From Pelagimonas phthalicica (lineage in GTDB: Bacteria > Pseudomonadota > Alphaproteobacteria > Rhodobacterales > Rhodobacteraceae): a stretch of DNA of 64,000 nucleotides. Positions within the stretch are counted from its first letter, which is position 1. Each line of letters starts with the position of its first letter. This document shows positions 9,346-20,522 of the stretch, piece after piece. Location: contig NZ_SOAP01000002.1 in NCBI RefSeq assembly GCF_004364805.1, positions 186,001-250,000 on the forward strand, read 5' to 3'. Position numbers and translations under genes: made by a program. Under the pieces are notes generated by a model. It had not been told where the DNA came from. It ran no database searches and worked only from the letters and a program-made list of their open reading frames with translations.

Positions 9346-9543
9346 AGGGATCCTTCTGCGTCGGCAATCTGGCTTGGCTTCCTGGCAAAATAACGCTTTT
9401 GCGCCAAAGTAAAAGCCAATGGGCGACCTTCAAGTGTCGGAAGGCGTCAATTTATGTATTTTAGATGCTACTTTTGGCAGTCGCCGTCCCAGATCTTCTC
9501 GATCTGGGCAGCATTTTGAGGTCGGTATGGGGCAAAAGCGGGG

Positions 9544-10692
9544 CTACCCCTCATCCAGCCAGCGCAGGATCTCACCGCGATTGGCGTCCAAATCCGGGGC
9601 AGGGGCGCGGGTTGGCGGATCAGGGTTGTCGGTCATCTTGATCGGATTGCCCGCCGCGAAATAGGCGGCCCGCCCATTCTTGTCGAGCACATCCACCACC
9701 ATATTACGCGCCTTGATTTGCGGGTCCTTCAGCACTTCAGCCACATTCTGAATAGGCCCGGTGGGAATGCCCGCCGCGGTCAGTTTGGCAATCCAATGGG
9801 CACGCGTGTCCCCCAGGGTTACCGCCTCGATCAGCCGTTTCAACAGACGGGCATTTTCACAACGCGCCGGATTGGTTGCAAAGCGCGGATCATCGGACAA
9901 AGGCAGGCTCAGCGCAATACACAGCTTTTCAAACAGCCGGTCATTGCCAGCGGCAATGACGAACAAGCCGTCGCTGGCGTGAAAGGTCTCAAACGGGGTG
10001 ATCGACGGGTGGCGCGCGCCGGACGGGGCGGGGGGCTGCCCGCTGACCGAGGTGATCGCCACCGCATGTTCCAGCAGGGCCAACTGGCTGTCCAGCATGG
10101 CCACATCCACCTTGCGCCCCTTGCCCAAGCGGTCCCGATCCAGCAGCGCCGCCAGGATCCCCTGCGCCAGGAACATCCCTGCAACAATATCCCCGATCGA
10201 GGCCCCAACCCGCACCGGATCGCGCCCCGCTTCACCGGTGATCGACATCACGCCGCCGCGCGCCTGCACCACCATGTCATAGGCGGGCCGCTTGGCATCC
10301 GGGCCGGTATGGCCAAAGCCGCTCACTGCGCCGTAAACCAGCCGGGGATAGGCCGCATGCAGCGCCTCCCAACCATAGCCCAACCGCTCCATCACGCCGG
10401 GGCGGTAATTCTCGACCAAAACATCAGCCCGCGCCACAAGCCGTTCGAAAATCACCCGATCATCGGCGTCTTTCAAATCCAGCGCGATGGATTTCTTGCC
10501 GTGATTGATCGTGGCAAAATAAGCCGATTTGCCATCCTTAAAGGGCGGAAAAGCTCGCGTGTCATCCCCCAGCCCCGGTTGCTCCACCTTGATCACCTCA
10601 GCGCCGAGATCGGCAAAGGTCATGGTGCAATAGGGGCCTGCCAGAACATGGGTCAGATCCAAAATCGTATAGCCCGCCAAAGGTGCTGTCAT
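9544..10692 (-). CDS. CaiB/BaiF family (type III) CoA-transferase
   Basis: Transfers CoA between carboxylic acids; substrate unknown. From the ATG at 10692 the product has 382 residues and begins MTAPLAGYTILDLTHVLAGP, the standard family start. LGAEVIKVEQPG follows near residue 35, and AYDMVVQARGG carries the family's conserved aspartate. Earlier in-frame starts up to 10899 would run through the repeat at 10801 and encode nonsense, so the shorter start is preferred. It is a single gene, 198 nt upstream of the corrinoid activator and divergent from guaB. Neighbours give no hint about substrate. Confidence 0.88.
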   Translation of the reverse strand: MTAPLAGYTILDLTHVLAGPYCTMTFADLGAEVIKVEQPGLGDDTRAFPPFKDGKSAYFATINHGKKSIALDLKDADDRVIFERLVARADVLVENYRPGVMERLGYGWEALHAAYPRLVYGAVSGFGHTGPDAKRPAYDMVVQARGGVMSITGEAGRDPVRVGASIGDIVAGMFLAQGILAALLDRDRLGKGRKVDVAMLDSQLALLEHAVAITSVSGQPPAPSGARHPSITPFETFHASDGLFVIAAGNDRLFEKLCIALSLPLSDDPRFATNPARCENARLLKRLIEAVTLGDTRAHWIAKLTAAGIPTGPIQNVAEVLKDPQIKARNMVVDVLDKNGRAAYFAAGNPIKMTDNPDPPTRAPAPDLDANRGEILRWLDEG

Positions 10693-10800
10693 GACGCCGC
10701 TCCGCCTTGCAAAAATCTCTCCCTCTTTGCACCTCCCCACTGCCCGAGACAACAAACATTCTGATGACAGGCAAAGCCCCGCCACACAAAACCACGCTGT

Positions 10801-12441
<1,641 letters not shown>

Positions 12442-12454
12442 ATGATCTGATACC

Positions 12455-12506
12455 GGATTGGGGGCCAGCCCCCAAACCCCCGGGATATTTTTCGCCCAAA
12501 GAAGAC
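12455..12506. repeat. Dispersed GC-rich repeat, copy 2 (after guaB)
   Basis: Reverse complement of the repeat at 10801-10851, with a core of about 34 nt conserved almost exactly. It begins 14 nt after the guaB stop and can fold through ATTGGGGGCCAGCCCCCAA, so it may also help end guaB transcription. Confidence 0.8.
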
Positions 12507-12619
12507 CTGCCGAAAGGTTTGACCGCTGCCCCAAAGCATGGGCGGCGGTTTTTTGTTGGGTTGTTCTTGCTCCGTTCTGATGGGCGTGGTTTAACAATTC
12601 GCAAAGACGGGGCGAAGCA

Positions 12620-13753
12620 GTGCGCAGATTCTATGAATTCTTTGCTGGGGGCGGCATGGCCCGGGCGGGCCTTGGGACCGGTTGGGACTGTCTCTTGGCC
12701 AATGACTTTGACGCCAAAAAGGCGGCCAGCTATGCGCAAAATTGGGGCGACGATCACCTGATCTGTGATGACATCCGCAACCTCGCGCCCGAAGATATGC
12801 CGGGGGCCCCCGATCTGGTCTGGGGCAGCTTTCCCTGTCAGGATCTGTCTTTGGCGGGGATGGGCGGCGGGCTCAAGGCGGCGCGATCTGGCACGTTTTG
12901 GCCGTTTGTGCATCATATACAGACCTTGCGGGATGACGGGCGCGCTCCGGCGGTGATCGCGCTTGAGAATGTCTTGGGCACGCTCACCTCGCATAAGGGC
13001 AAGGATTTTGCCGCGATTTGTCGGGCGTTGCGCGATTTGGGCTATCTCTATGGCGCGGTGGTGATGGATGCGGCGCTGTTTGTGCCGCAATCGCGCCCGC
13101 GTCTGATCATCGTGGCTTTGCGCGCCGATCTTGCGCTGCCCGATGGGGTGAGTGGCCAGAGCCCGCAGGACCCCTGGCACAATAAGGCGCTGCGCACTGC
13201 GTTTGAGGGCCTGCCCAAGAGTTTGCAGAAACACTGGCTCTGGTGGCAGATGCCGCTGCCCCCCGAACGCATCCTGCGCTTTGCCGATCTGGTTGAGGAT
13301 TTTCCCAAATCCACGAAATGGCACAGCAAGCAGGACACGCGCGCACTGCTTTCAATGATGTCCGAGGTCAATCTGGCCAAGGTCGAAACCGCCAAGGCCA
13401 GCGGCGTGCGCATGGTGGGGACGCTTTATAAACGCACGCGGGTTGAACATGGCATCAAGGTACAGCGCGCCGAGGTGCGTTTTGACGAGATTGCCGGCTG
13501 TTTGCGCACGCCTGCGGGCGGGTCGTCGCGGCAATTGATCATGGTGGTGGAGCGCGACGAGATCCGATCCCGCCTGATTTCCACGCGCGAGACCGCGCGG
13601 CTGATGGGCTTGCCGGACAGTTACAAACTGCCAGAGCGCTATAATGAGGCCTATCATTTGACCGGTGACGGGGTGGCGGTGCCGGTGGTGCGCCACCTGT
13701 CCCAGCACCTGTTCGAAAAGCTGGTCCCGGCAAAGCAGGGGGCGAGGGCATGA
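12620..13753 (+). CDS. C5-cytosine DNA methyltransferase
   Basis: Methylates carbon 5 of cytosine in a specific DNA sequence. The 377-residue protein has the ordered family motifs: I FFAGGGMARAG near the N terminus, IV with Cys73 in SFPCQDLS, VI with Glu116 in ALENV, and VIII as QSRPR at 157-161. The target-recognition region is around 200-300, and motif X-like residues are near the end. The start is a GTG at 12620. It overlaps the next gene by 4 nt (ATGA), a tight coupling that suggests a restriction-modification pair. The target sequence cannot be predicted. It could equally be a solitary regulatory methylase if the partner is not a nuclease. Confidence 0.9.
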   Translation: MRRFYEFFAGGGMARAGLGTGWDCLLANDFDAKKAASYAQNWGDDHLICDDIRNLAPEDMPGAPDLVWGSFPCQDLSLAGMGGGLKAARSGTFWPFVHHIQTLRDDGRAPAVIALENVLGTLTSHKGKDFAAICRALRDLGYLYGAVVMDAALFVPQSRPRLIIVALRADLALPDGVSGQSPQDPWHNKALRTAFEGLPKSLQKHWLWWQMPLPPERILRFADLVEDFPKSTKWHSKQDTRALLSMMSEVNLAKVETAKASGVRMVGTLYKRTRVEHGIKVQRAEVRFDEIAGCLRTPAGGSSRQLIMVVERDEIRSRLISTRETARLMGLPDSYKLPERYNEAYHLTGDGVAVPVVRHLSQHLFEKLVPAKQGARA

Positions 13754-14604
13754 GCGAGATCCCTTGCCAGAAGAATGAAGAGCTGCGGCTCAAGATCGTC
13801 GAATTTGCCGAAGTACTGAAACGAGAGGCCCATAAGCTGGGCGAGCATGGGCTGGACGAAGAGGACTTCTATCAATCGGGGCTGTTTCGCGGCGCGATTG
13901 AACGGGTGCGCGGGCAGTTTTCTGCTTCGATGAAGGAAAAGCGCGGGTTTGTGGCGCAGATGCTGGATCAGATGCGCTTTGGCGGGTTTATCAAGGATTG
14001 GAGCAGCGCCGGAGAGGCCAATCGCCATGATTACGCGGTGACCCTGAACAATGATCGCACTGCGATCATAGAGCTCAAAGGCTGTCTGGACGGCAACAAT
14101 ACCAACATCTTTGAACGCCCACCGCATGCGGATGAATTTGTGATCTGGTCGGTTTGCTCTAATCCCGGTGCTGATCCACGGCATAATGTCTGGTCGGGGA
14201 TCCATACGCGGCTGAGTGCTGAAATGATTGATCGCAATCAGCGCATTGACGGGCTGGTGGTCTGGGATTGGATCTGTGGCACCTCGGCGCGGCCCTGTCC
14301 AAAACTGAAGGATGAGACGCGGCGTTGCGAGGTTGGGCAATATAAACTGCCACCACCCTGCATCTATCTCTTCCCCGCCACGGTGCCCAGCCCGCGCAAC
14401 AATCCACGCCCCCGGCTGAACCGGATCGAGGATGTCGGGATTTTGCAGGCAATGATGGATTGCTTTGGCGGCCGCGGCGATGAGCTGCATGAGGTTGAAA
14501 TCGAAGTCGCGCATCAAGGGCCCGATACCGTGCGCAAAACGACCATCCGGCGCGATGGCGCGGTTTTGAAACAGTCCGAGCTGACCCCGATCCGTCGCTC
14601 GTGA
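13750..14604 (+). CDS. Unknown protein with PD-(D/E)xK-like motif, candidate restriction endonuclease
   Basis: This 284-residue protein is not recognised as a named family. It has a pattern like the PD-(D/E)xK nuclease core: Asp94 in RHDYAV, then a strand ending in AIIELK with Glu108 and Lys110. A helical N-terminal region (about 1-80) is rich in charged residues, and a conserved-looking VVWDWICG lies near 175. Translation is coupled to the cytosine methyltransferase by an ATGA overlap. Context and motif together suggest the cutting partner of a type II-like system. The nuclease assignment is inference. Confidence 0.6.
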   Translation: MSEIPCQKNEELRLKIVEFAEVLKREAHKLGEHGLDEEDFYQSGLFRGAIERVRGQFSASMKEKRGFVAQMLDQMRFGGFIKDWSSAGEANRHDYAVTLNNDRTAIIELKGCLDGNNTNIFERPPHADEFVIWSVCSNPGADPRHNVWSGIHTRLSAEMIDRNQRIDGLVVWDWICGTSARPCPKLKDETRRCEVGQYKLPPPCIYLFPATVPSPRNNPRPRLNRIEDVGILQAMMDCFGGRGDELHEVEIEVAHQGPDTVRKTTIRRDGAVLKQSELTPIRRS

Positions 14605-14929
14605 CCTATTGGGGCCTGCCCATAGGGGTGGCGCTCGGTGGCCTAAGTTTTGCTTAAGTTGGACAGGGCATCTTGCTTTGCGGTTAACCACTGAAACTGG
14701 ATCTCTCCCGCAGCTGATGCGGAACGCGTTCCAAAGGCTGGCAGTTCACACTGCATAGGGGCGGATTGGCACCCGCAGGATGATCCGCTTTGGCGGCCGC
14801 CATTTTCAAACGATGAAACCCTGATTTTCCGCGTTTTCGCCATCTGACCGCTGGTCACGGTGGCCAAAACCGATTCACCTTGCGAATAATACGCGATATA
14901 AGCGGGCCATTCTGTCCCGGAGACCTGCC
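14605..14929. other. Intergenic gap, nothing recognised
   Basis: 325 bases between the candidate nuclease and the RsmB-like gene. No credible coding frame, strong hairpin with T-run, or known operator was seen. The promoter for the downstream methyltransferase is presumably in the last 100 bases, but no clear -35/-10 pair stands out. Confidence 0.5.
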
Positions 14930-16084
14930 ATGACCCCCGCCGCCCGCCTGCAAGCTGCCATCGACATCATTGACAAAATCCGCGACGGAAATGCCGCTGA
15001 AAAGGCGCTGACCAATTGGGCGCGGGCCTCGCGCTTTGCCGGGTCCAAGGACCGGGCGGCGGTGCGCGATCACGTGTTTGATTGCCTGCGGCTGTGGCGC
15101 AGTGCGGCGGCTTTGGGCGGTGGTGAAACCGGGCGCGCGCGCATGTTGGGTGTGCTGCGCCATCACGGCCTGGATGAGGCGGCGCTGTTTTCGGGGCAGG
15201 GCCATGGGCCTGCGGTTTTGAGCGATGAAGAAGCTCAAGCCGGGGGCGAACCACAAGGATTTGCCGCTTGGGATCTGCCGGATTGGCTGGGCGCGCGGTT
15301 TCAGGCCGGGTTGGGTGATCAGGCCGAGGCCACGGCGCAAGCTTTGCGCAGTCGGGCGGCGGTGTTTCTGCGGGTGAACACCTTAAAAACTGATCTGGCC
15401 GGCGCTCAAGAGGTGCTGGCAGAGGCGGGGATCGAGACCCAGCCACATGTTTTGTCGCCAACGGCGCTGCTTGTCACCGAAGGCGCGCGCAAAGTGGCGC
15501 GATCCGAGCCTTACCTCACCGGGTTGGTCGAATTGCAAGACGCCGCCTCGCAGGCGGTTGTAGATGAGGTTCCCGTGCAGCCGGGACAACGGGTGTTGGA
15601 TTATTGCGCCGGTGGCGGTGGCAAAACCCTGGCTTTGGCGGCTCGATTGGGCGGCGAAAGGGTCTTTGCCCATGATGCCGATCCGCGCCGCATGTCAGAC
15701 TTGCCAGCGCGCGCCGAGCGGGCCGGGGCCAATGTTGACCGCCTCACCGCGCCCAAAGGGGAATTTGATGTGGTGCTTTGTGATGTGCCCTGTTCCGGGG
15801 CAGGGGCCTGGCGGCGCTCGCCGGAGGGTAAATGGCGTTTGCAGCCAGAGGATTTGCAGGACTTGACCAAGGTTCAGGCCAGCATCCTGCAGACCTGTCA
15901 GGGCCTCGTCACATCGGGCGGCATTCTGGCCTATGCCACCTGTTCCGTCCTGGTCGAAGAAAATCTTGAGCAAGTGGAAAGGTTTTTGGCACAGAATGGC
16001 GGTTGGGAATGCCTGTCTCACCGTCAGTTCCTGCCCGAGGATGGCGGGGACGGGTTCTTTGTCGCTTGCCTGCGCAAAGGGTAA
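14930..16084 (+). CDS. RsmB-like rRNA (cytosine-C5) methyltransferase
   Basis: SAM-dependent RNA m5C methyltransferase of the RsmB/NOP family, acting in the cytoplasm on rRNA. The 384-residue product has an N-terminal NusB-like helical region, the SAM-binding motif VLDYCAGGGGKTLALAARLG, and the two family cysteines: Cys288 in DVPCSGAG and Cys338 in YATCSV. The order and spacing match RsmB-type enzymes that modify 16S rRNA, although the exact target is not fixed by sequence alone. It lies just before cckA but is separated from it by a CtrA-type box. Confidence 0.9.
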   Translation: MTPAARLQAAIDIIDKIRDGNAAEKALTNWARASRFAGSKDRAAVRDHVFDCLRLWRSAAALGGGETGRARMLGVLRHHGLDEAALFSGQGHGPAVLSDEEAQAGGEPQGFAAWDLPDWLGARFQAGLGDQAEATAQALRSRAAVFLRVNTLKTDLAGAQEVLAEAGIETQPHVLSPTALLVTEGARKVARSEPYLTGLVELQDAASQAVVDEVPVQPGQRVLDYCAGGGGKTLALAARLGGERVFAHDADPRRMSDLPARAERAGANVDRLTAPKGEFDVVLCDVPCSGAGAWRRSPEGKWRLQPEDLQDLTKVQASILQTCQGLVTSGGILAYATCSVLVEENLEQVERFLAQNGGWECLSHRQFLPEDGGDGFFVACLRKG

Positions 16085-16149
16085 CGTTACGGCACCTTTG
16101 GTCGCCTTGACCACAAAGGTGAATCTACTTACGGTTGTTTTCTGTGTGG

Positions 16150-16165
16150 TTAACCAGTCATTAAC
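16150..16165 (+). promoter_or_regulatory. CtrA-type binding box upstream of cckA
   Basis: TTAA at 16150-16153 and TTAAC at 16161-16165 are separated by exactly 7 nt, matching the alphaproteobacterial CtrA consensus TTAA-N7-TTAAC. The box ends 51 nt before the cckA start, a promoter-like distance. Because CckA phosphorylates CtrA through ChpT, this would be a feedback loop. Confidence 0.6.
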
Positions 16166-16216
16166 GTGCGGGGTGTGATACACTTTCTTAGGATTCGAGA
16201 CCGATAGGGGGTTCCT

Positions 16217-18511
16217 TTGTCTTTGGCTGAACAAAATGACGGTCCACGTTTTGGAAAAGTGACACCGGTCGGTGGCAGCGTGTTATTGGCTGTTTTGGCC
16301 GCGCTCTGCATCTTGTCTGTTCAGCTTATGTCATTGTCTCCTTTGGTGAAATCCGGGCTCTTGGCGGCGGCGGGTGCCTTGGGGGCCATGTCGATCGGTT
16401 GGATCGCCTATGAGGCGACCAAACGCCTGCGCCTGCGCCGAAAAACCGCGATGCTGATCGAATTGGTCGAAGAGGAACCGGCACTGTGTTTTGTCTGCGA
16501 CCTCGATGGGCAGCTGTTGCATGCCAATTACGCCGCGCGCGAACGGTTTGAGACCCCGGCGGGGCACAGCCTTGCTGATGTGTTGCGCGATGTCTTTGCC
16601 AGTTCCGAGGGGATAGTCTATCGCCTGATGCACAAGCTGATGGCCAATGGCTCGGCCACAGAAGAGATCACCAGCCATTCCGAGGGGTTCCGCATTCACG
16701 CCCGCAGCGTGCCACCGCAATTGGTGCTGTGGCGGCTTGAGGCGGATGCCATCAGCGCCTCCAAGGGCAATACGGCGGAAAAGGCGGTGCTGACTTTGGG
16801 GCGCACCGGGGCGGTGTTGTTCATGAACCAGACCGCACGGGATCTGGTGGGCCAACGCGCCAAAAGGTTGGAAGACGTGCTTGAGGATCTGCCGCTGCGT
16901 CCGGGCGGCGTGCACCAATTGGCCGCTCAGGAAGAGGTCAAGCGTGTGCTGGTCCAAAGCGCCGAGACCGGTGCCGGGCGCATGGAGCTGACCTTGTCAT
17001 TGATTGAGGAGGATCAGCAAAAGGTGGCAACGGGCAGCTTTGACAGCCTGCCAGTGCCGCTGGTCAAGGTCCTTCCCGATGGCAAAGTGTTGCGCGCCAA
17101 TCCCGAGGCGCGGCGCATGCTTGACCTTGGCACGGGTGAGCCGGGCAACCTGTCGGAATATATGGAGGGTCTGGGCCGCGCGCTGACCGATTGGTTGCAA
17201 GAGGCGGCGGCGGGCAAGGGCTTGCACCGCTCTGAATTCCTGCGCCTGACCCGCGCGGATCGCGAGGTATTTGTGCAGGTCACGCTGAACCGCGTGGTCG
17301 AAGATGGCGAACCGGTTCTGGTGGCGGTGTTGAACGACGCGACCGAGCTGAAAACGCTTGAGGCGCAGTTTGTCCAAAGCCAAAAGATGCAGGCGATTGG
17401 CCAGCTGGCGGGCGGTGTGGCCCATGATTTCAACAACTTGCTGACGGCGATTTCCGGGCATTGCGACTTGCTTTTGCTGCGCCATGATCAGGGCGACCCG
17501 GACTATGGTGACCTGGTTCAGATCAATCAGAACGCCAATCGCGCGGCGGCCTTGGTTGGGCAGCTCCTGGCGTTTTCGCGCAAACAAACCATGCAACCCG
17601 AGGTGCTGGATCTGCGCGATACCCTGTCTGACCTGGCGCATTTGTTGAACCGATTGGTGGGCGAGAAGGTGCAGTTGAACCTGCATCACGATCCGGTTCT
17701 GCCGCCCGTCCGCGGCGACCGCCGTCAGTTGGAACAGGTGATGATGAACCTGGTGGTGAATGCCCGCGATGCCATGGCAGACGGCGGCGAAATCGCCATT
17801 GAGACCGAGCGCCGCGTGCTGCGCGAACCGCTGAAACGCGACCGCGCGGTGGTGCCTCCGGGGACATATGTCTCTGTCCGCGTTAATGACGAGGGCTCGG
17901 GCATTCCGCAGGACAAGCTGCAAAAAGTCTTTGAGCCGTTCTTTACCACCAAGCGCACCGGTGAGGGCACCGGGCTGGGCCTGTCGACCGTTTATGGGAT
18001 CGTGAAACAGACCGGCGGCTACATCTTTGTCGATAGCGTTGTCGGCAAAGGCACCTGTTTCACGCTGCTCTTCCCGGCCCATGAGGTCAGCGAAGAGGCC
18101 GCGCCGAAGGTCCAGAAGGAAGAGAGCAAGAAATTGCCTCAAAAGGGCTCGGGCGTGGTTCTTTTGGTTGAGGATGAGGCACCGGTGCGCGCCTTTGCGG
18201 CCCGCGCCTTGCGTCTGCGCGGCTACACGGTGATCGAGGCGGAAACCGCCGAGGATGCGCTGGACCTTCTGGAAGATGACGATCTCGCCGTGGATGTGTT
18301 TGTCACCGATGTGGTGATGCCGGGCATGGATGGGCCGACCTGGGTGCGCAAGGCGCTGGTGGATCGGCCGGACACGCGGGTGGTCTTTGTGTCGGGCTAT
18401 GCCGAGGATGCCTTTGGCGAGGGCAGTCAGGAAGTGCCCAATTCGGTGTTCCTGCCCAAGCCGTTCTCTTTGTCGGAACTGACCGAGACGGTGCATCAGC
18501 AGTTTAACTGA
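16217..18511 (+). CDS. cckA: CckA-like hybrid histidine kinase
   Basis: Membrane hybrid kinase at the head of the CckA-ChpT-CtrA phosphorelay, which in Rhodobacterales controls motility, gene transfer agents and related traits. The 764-residue protein has two membrane segments within residues 20-65 and PAS-like regions (about 80-370). The kinase dimerisation box has His403 in [12 protein letters not shown], followed by the HATPase domain (N-box [30 protein letters not shown]). A receiver domain carries Asp698 in [11 protein letters not shown]. The start appears to be TTG at 16217 after a GGGGG run. Its order and the long PAS region fit CckA rather than a generic hybrid kinase. Confidence 0.88.
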   Translation: MSLAEQNDGPRFGKVTPVGGSVLLAVLAALCILSVQLMSLSPLVKSGLLAAAGALGAMSIGWIAYEATKRLRLRRKTAMLIELVEEEPALCFVCDLDGQLLHANYAARERFETPAGHSLADVLRDVFASSEGIVYRLMHKLMANGSATEEITSHSEGFRIHARSVPPQLVLWRLEADAISASKGNTAEKAVLTLGRTGAVLFMNQTARDLVGQRAKRLEDVLEDLPLRPGGVHQLAAQEEVKRVLVQSAETGAGRMELTLSLIEEDQQKVATGSFDSLPVPLVKVLPDGKVLRANPEARRMLDLGTGEPGNLSEYMEGLGRALTDWLQEAAAGKGLHRSEFLRLTRADREVFVQVTLNRVVEDGEPVLVAVLNDATELKTLEAQFVQSQKMQAIGQLAGGVAHDFNNLLTAISGHCDLLLLRHDQGDPDYGDLVQINQNANRAAALVGQLLAFSRKQTMQPEVLDLRDTLSDLAHLLNRLVGEKVQLNLHHDPVLPPVRGDRRQLEQVMMNLVVNARDAMADGGEIAIETERRVLREPLKRDRAVVPPGTYVSVRVNDEGSGIPQDKLQKVFEPFFTTKRTGEGTGLGLSTVYGIVKQTGGYIFVDSVVGKGTCFTLLFPAHEVSEEAAPKVQKEESKKLPQKGSGVVLLVEDEAPVRAFAARALRLRGYTVIEAETAEDALDLLEDDDLAVDVFVTDVVMPGMDGPTWVRKALVDRPDTRVVFVSGYAEDAFGEGSQEVPNSVFLPKPFSLSELTETVHQQFN

Positions 18512-18536
18512 CTGGCGGGGGGAGGGGCGCTGCCCC

Positions 18537-18586
18537 GTCTCGGCTGAGCCGAGACTCCCCGGGATATTTTTGGCCCAGAGAAACCT
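18537..18586. repeat. Dispersed GC-rich repeat, diverged copy 3 (after cckA)
   Basis: Shares CCCCGGGATATTTTT and GGCCCAGAGAAACC with the reverse complement of the repeat at 10801. The G-run hairpin is replaced by a perfect 8-bp hairpin, GTCTCGGC-TGA-GCCGAGAC (18537-18555). It starts 26 nt after the cckA stop and may act as a terminator between cckA and the convergent sulfotransferase gene. Confidence 0.6.
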
Positions 18587-18599
18587 TGGTGGATTAGGG

Positions 18600-19193
18600 T
18601 CAGGTTGCGCGCTCCCAGACCTCGAAATCATCGGCGCATTTGCGGCGCAGTTTGGCTTCGATGTCGGGGGAAAGCGTGAGGTCGCGCTGAGGCGAGACAT
18701 TGGTGCGTGGCAGGTCCAGAGCAATGTTCAGGCGGTCTTCGAGAAAGGTGATCAGCCCGGCCTGGTTTTCATATTTATAGAGATGGGTCACCGAGACGCC
18801 ATTGGGGCGCGGTTCGATGAATTTGGCCTGGCTGCCAACATTGGCAAAGGGCGGGCGATCACCGCGCGCATAGGCGTCGCAAAAATCGTCAAAGCTGATG
18901 TCCTTGGTCGAGGTTGGGCGACCATCCAGGAAGGGGCGCTGGCGGTAACGATACCAGGAGCCGAGCCAGCTGATCGGTTCGCGGATCACCGCGAGCAGCT
19001 CCATATCTTCGGCACCAACCTTGTCAAACATCGGGCGAAAGAATCGATTATAGCGATAGACCGGCGCGTGTTTCAGTTCGGGCGGGTCGTTCACAATCAT
19101 GGAAGCCACCGGTGTCAGCGCCTCTTCATAGGCCGATGTTCCCGTCTTTGGCACGGCCAACATCACCAGTTTTTGCTTCCAGAACACCAACAT
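18600..19193 (-). CDS. Sulfotransferase-family protein
   Basis: Predicted PAPS-dependent sulfotransferase-fold protein; acceptor unknown. From the ATG at 19193 it has 197 residues starting MLVFWKQKLVMLAVPKTGTS. The PKTGTS stretch matches the 5'-phosphosulfate-binding loop, and LLAVIREPISWLGSWYRY resembles the 3'-phosphate motif. A longer start at 19232 is possible but adds a glycine-rich tail before the conserved strand. It is a single gene, convergent with cckA and divergent from recA. Many roseobacters carry such small sulfotransferases; some modify glycans or lipids, but nothing here selects a substrate. Confidence 0.75.
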   Translation of the reverse strand: MLVFWKQKLVMLAVPKTGTSAYEEALTPVASMIVNDPPELKHAPVYRYNRFFRPMFDKVGAEDMELLAVIREPISWLGSWYRYRQRPFLDGRPTSTKDISFDDFCDAYARGDRPPFANVGSQAKFIEPRPNGVSVTHLYKYENQAGLITFLEDRLNIALDLPRTNVSPQRDLTLSPDIEAKLRRKCADDFEVWERAT

Positions 19194-19299
19194 CGTCAAT
19201 TTTCCCCAATTTCCTAACCTTCCTTTAACCATCCTGCGCGAGCGTAAGAAAGGAAAGATTTTACTTGAAATGTTCTCTTTTTGGTCCCATTAAGAGTGA

Positions 19300-19314
19300 G
19301 AACATCACGAGAAC
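19300..19314 (+). promoter_or_regulatory. LexA (SOS) box upstream of recA
   Basis: GAAC at 19300-19303 and GAAC at 19311-19314 are separated by exactly 7 nt, matching the direct-repeat LexA site GAAC-N7-GAAC of alphaproteobacteria. It lies 51 nt before the recA start chosen here, so recA is very likely under SOS control. Confidence 0.85.
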
Positions 19315-19365
19315 AAAACAGCCAATTGCCGCGCTAGGCGGCCTGTGGAATAAGGGATGGAACTG

Positions 19366-20430
19366 ATGGCAACGGCAGATCTCCTGACTATGAACAAGAA
19401 GAACGCGGATAAGCAAAAGGCGCTGGATAGCGCGTTGAGCCAGATTGAACGCCAGTTTGGCAAGGGCTCGATCATGAAACTGGGTGATGGCAACGCCATC
19501 CAAGAGATCGAAGCGACCTCGACTGGCTCTTTGGGGCTGGATATTGCTCTGGGCATCGGCGGTTTGCCCAAGGGCCGGATCATCGAAATTTACGGGCCGG
19601 AAAGCTCGGGGAAAACCACGCTGACGCTGCATTGTGTGGCCGAGGAACAGAAAAAGGGCGGGGTTTGCGCCTTTGTGGATGCGGAACACGCGCTGGACCC
19701 GCAATATGCCAAGAAGCTGGGCGTTGACCTGGATGAGCTGCTGATTTCCCAGCCAGATACCGGGGAACAGGCGCTTGAGATCACCGATACGCTGGTGCGC
19801 TCGGGGGCGGTGAACATGGTCGTGGTCGACTCGGTTGCCGCGCTGACGCCGAAATCCGAGCTTGAGGGTGATATGGGCGACAGCAATGTTGGCGTGCAGG
19901 CCCGTCTGATGAGCCAGGCCATGCGCAAGCTCACCGGGTCGATCAGCCGGTCAAACTGCATGGTGATTTTCATCAACCAGATTCGGATGAAGATTGGCGT
20001 GATGTTCGGCTCGCCTGAAACCACCACCGGTGGTAACGCGTTGAAATTCTATAGCTCGGTGCGCATGGATATCCGTCGCATCGGCGCGATCAAGGATCGT
20101 GACGAAGTGGTGGGCAACCAGACCCGCGTCAAAGTGGTCAAGAACAAGGTCGCGCCACCCTTCAAGCAGGTTGAATTCGACATCATGTATGGCGAAGGCA
20201 TCTCGAAAACCGGGGAGCTGCTGGACCTTGGAGTCAAGGCTGGCGTGGTTGAGAAGTCCGGGGCCTGGTATAGCTATGGTGATGAGCGCATCGGTCAGGG
20301 CCGGGAGAACGCCAAGAATTTCCTCAAGGAAAACAACCGCATCGCCTTTGAGATCGAGGATAAGATCCGCGCCGCGCATGGGTTGGAATTTGACATGCCA
20401 GAGGATGATCCGGATCTGGTTGAAGAGTGA
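19366..20430 (+). CDS. recA: Recombinase RecA
   Basis: DNA strand-exchange ATPase for homologous recombination and the co-protease that triggers LexA self-cleavage. The ATG at 19366 gives 354 residues beginning [20 protein letters not shown]. It has AAGGGA 8 nt upstream, whereas the in-frame ATG at 19357 lies directly after that site and is rejected. Walker A is GPESSGKTT, the L1/L2 loops are intact ([21 protein letters not shown]), and the acidic C-terminus ends EDDPDLVEE. An SOS box lies before it and a strong terminator after it. Identity is secure. Confidence 0.98.
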   Translation: MATADLLTMNKKNADKQKALDSALSQIERQFGKGSIMKLGDGNAIQEIEATSTGSLGLDIALGIGGLPKGRIIEIYGPESSGKTTLTLHCVAEEQKKGGVCAFVDAEHALDPQYAKKLGVDLDELLISQPDTGEQALEITDTLVRSGAVNMVVVDSVAALTPKSELEGDMGDSNVGVQARLMSQAMRKLTGSISRSNCMVIFINQIRMKIGVMFGSPETTTGGNALKFYSSVRMDIRRIGAIKDRDEVVGNQTRVKVVKNKVAPPFKQVEFDIMYGEGISKTGELLDLGVKAGVVEKSGAWYSYGDERIGQGRENAKNFLKENNRIAFEIEDKIRAAHGLEFDMPEDDPDLVEE

Positions 20431-20456
20431 CACGGGGTAACACGTGTTGTTGCAAG

Positions 20457-20486
20457 AAGCGCCCTTTGCAAAAGGGGCGCTTTTTT
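20457..20486 (+). terminator. recA terminator
   Basis: The arms GCGCCC and GGGGCGC with flanking A/T pairs form a stable stem around TTTGCAAAA and are followed directly by a run of six T. It lies 27 nt after the recA stop: a classical rho-independent terminator. Confidence 0.88.
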
Positions 20487-20504
20487 CTTGCGCCGCTAAG
20501 ATGT

Positions 20505-20518
20505 CTGACTTAAGTCAG
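20505..20518. promoter_or_regulatory. Perfect palindrome, candidate operator of the MarR-GNAT gene
   Basis: CTGACTTAAGTCAG is a perfect 14-bp palindrome ending 4 nt before the start codon at 20523, where a ribosome site would normally be. The following gene encodes a MarR-type DNA-binding domain, a family that often binds such palindromes at its own promoter. Binding here could block transcription and translation initiation of its own gene. Confidence 0.55.
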
Positions 20519-20522
20519 CTAT

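Noticed and set aside
9488-9508. Hairpin CCCAGATC-TTCTC-GATCTGGG after the CoA-transferase gene
   Set aside because: Stem is good but there is no T-run on the minus strand, so a terminator call is not supported; kept only as a note.
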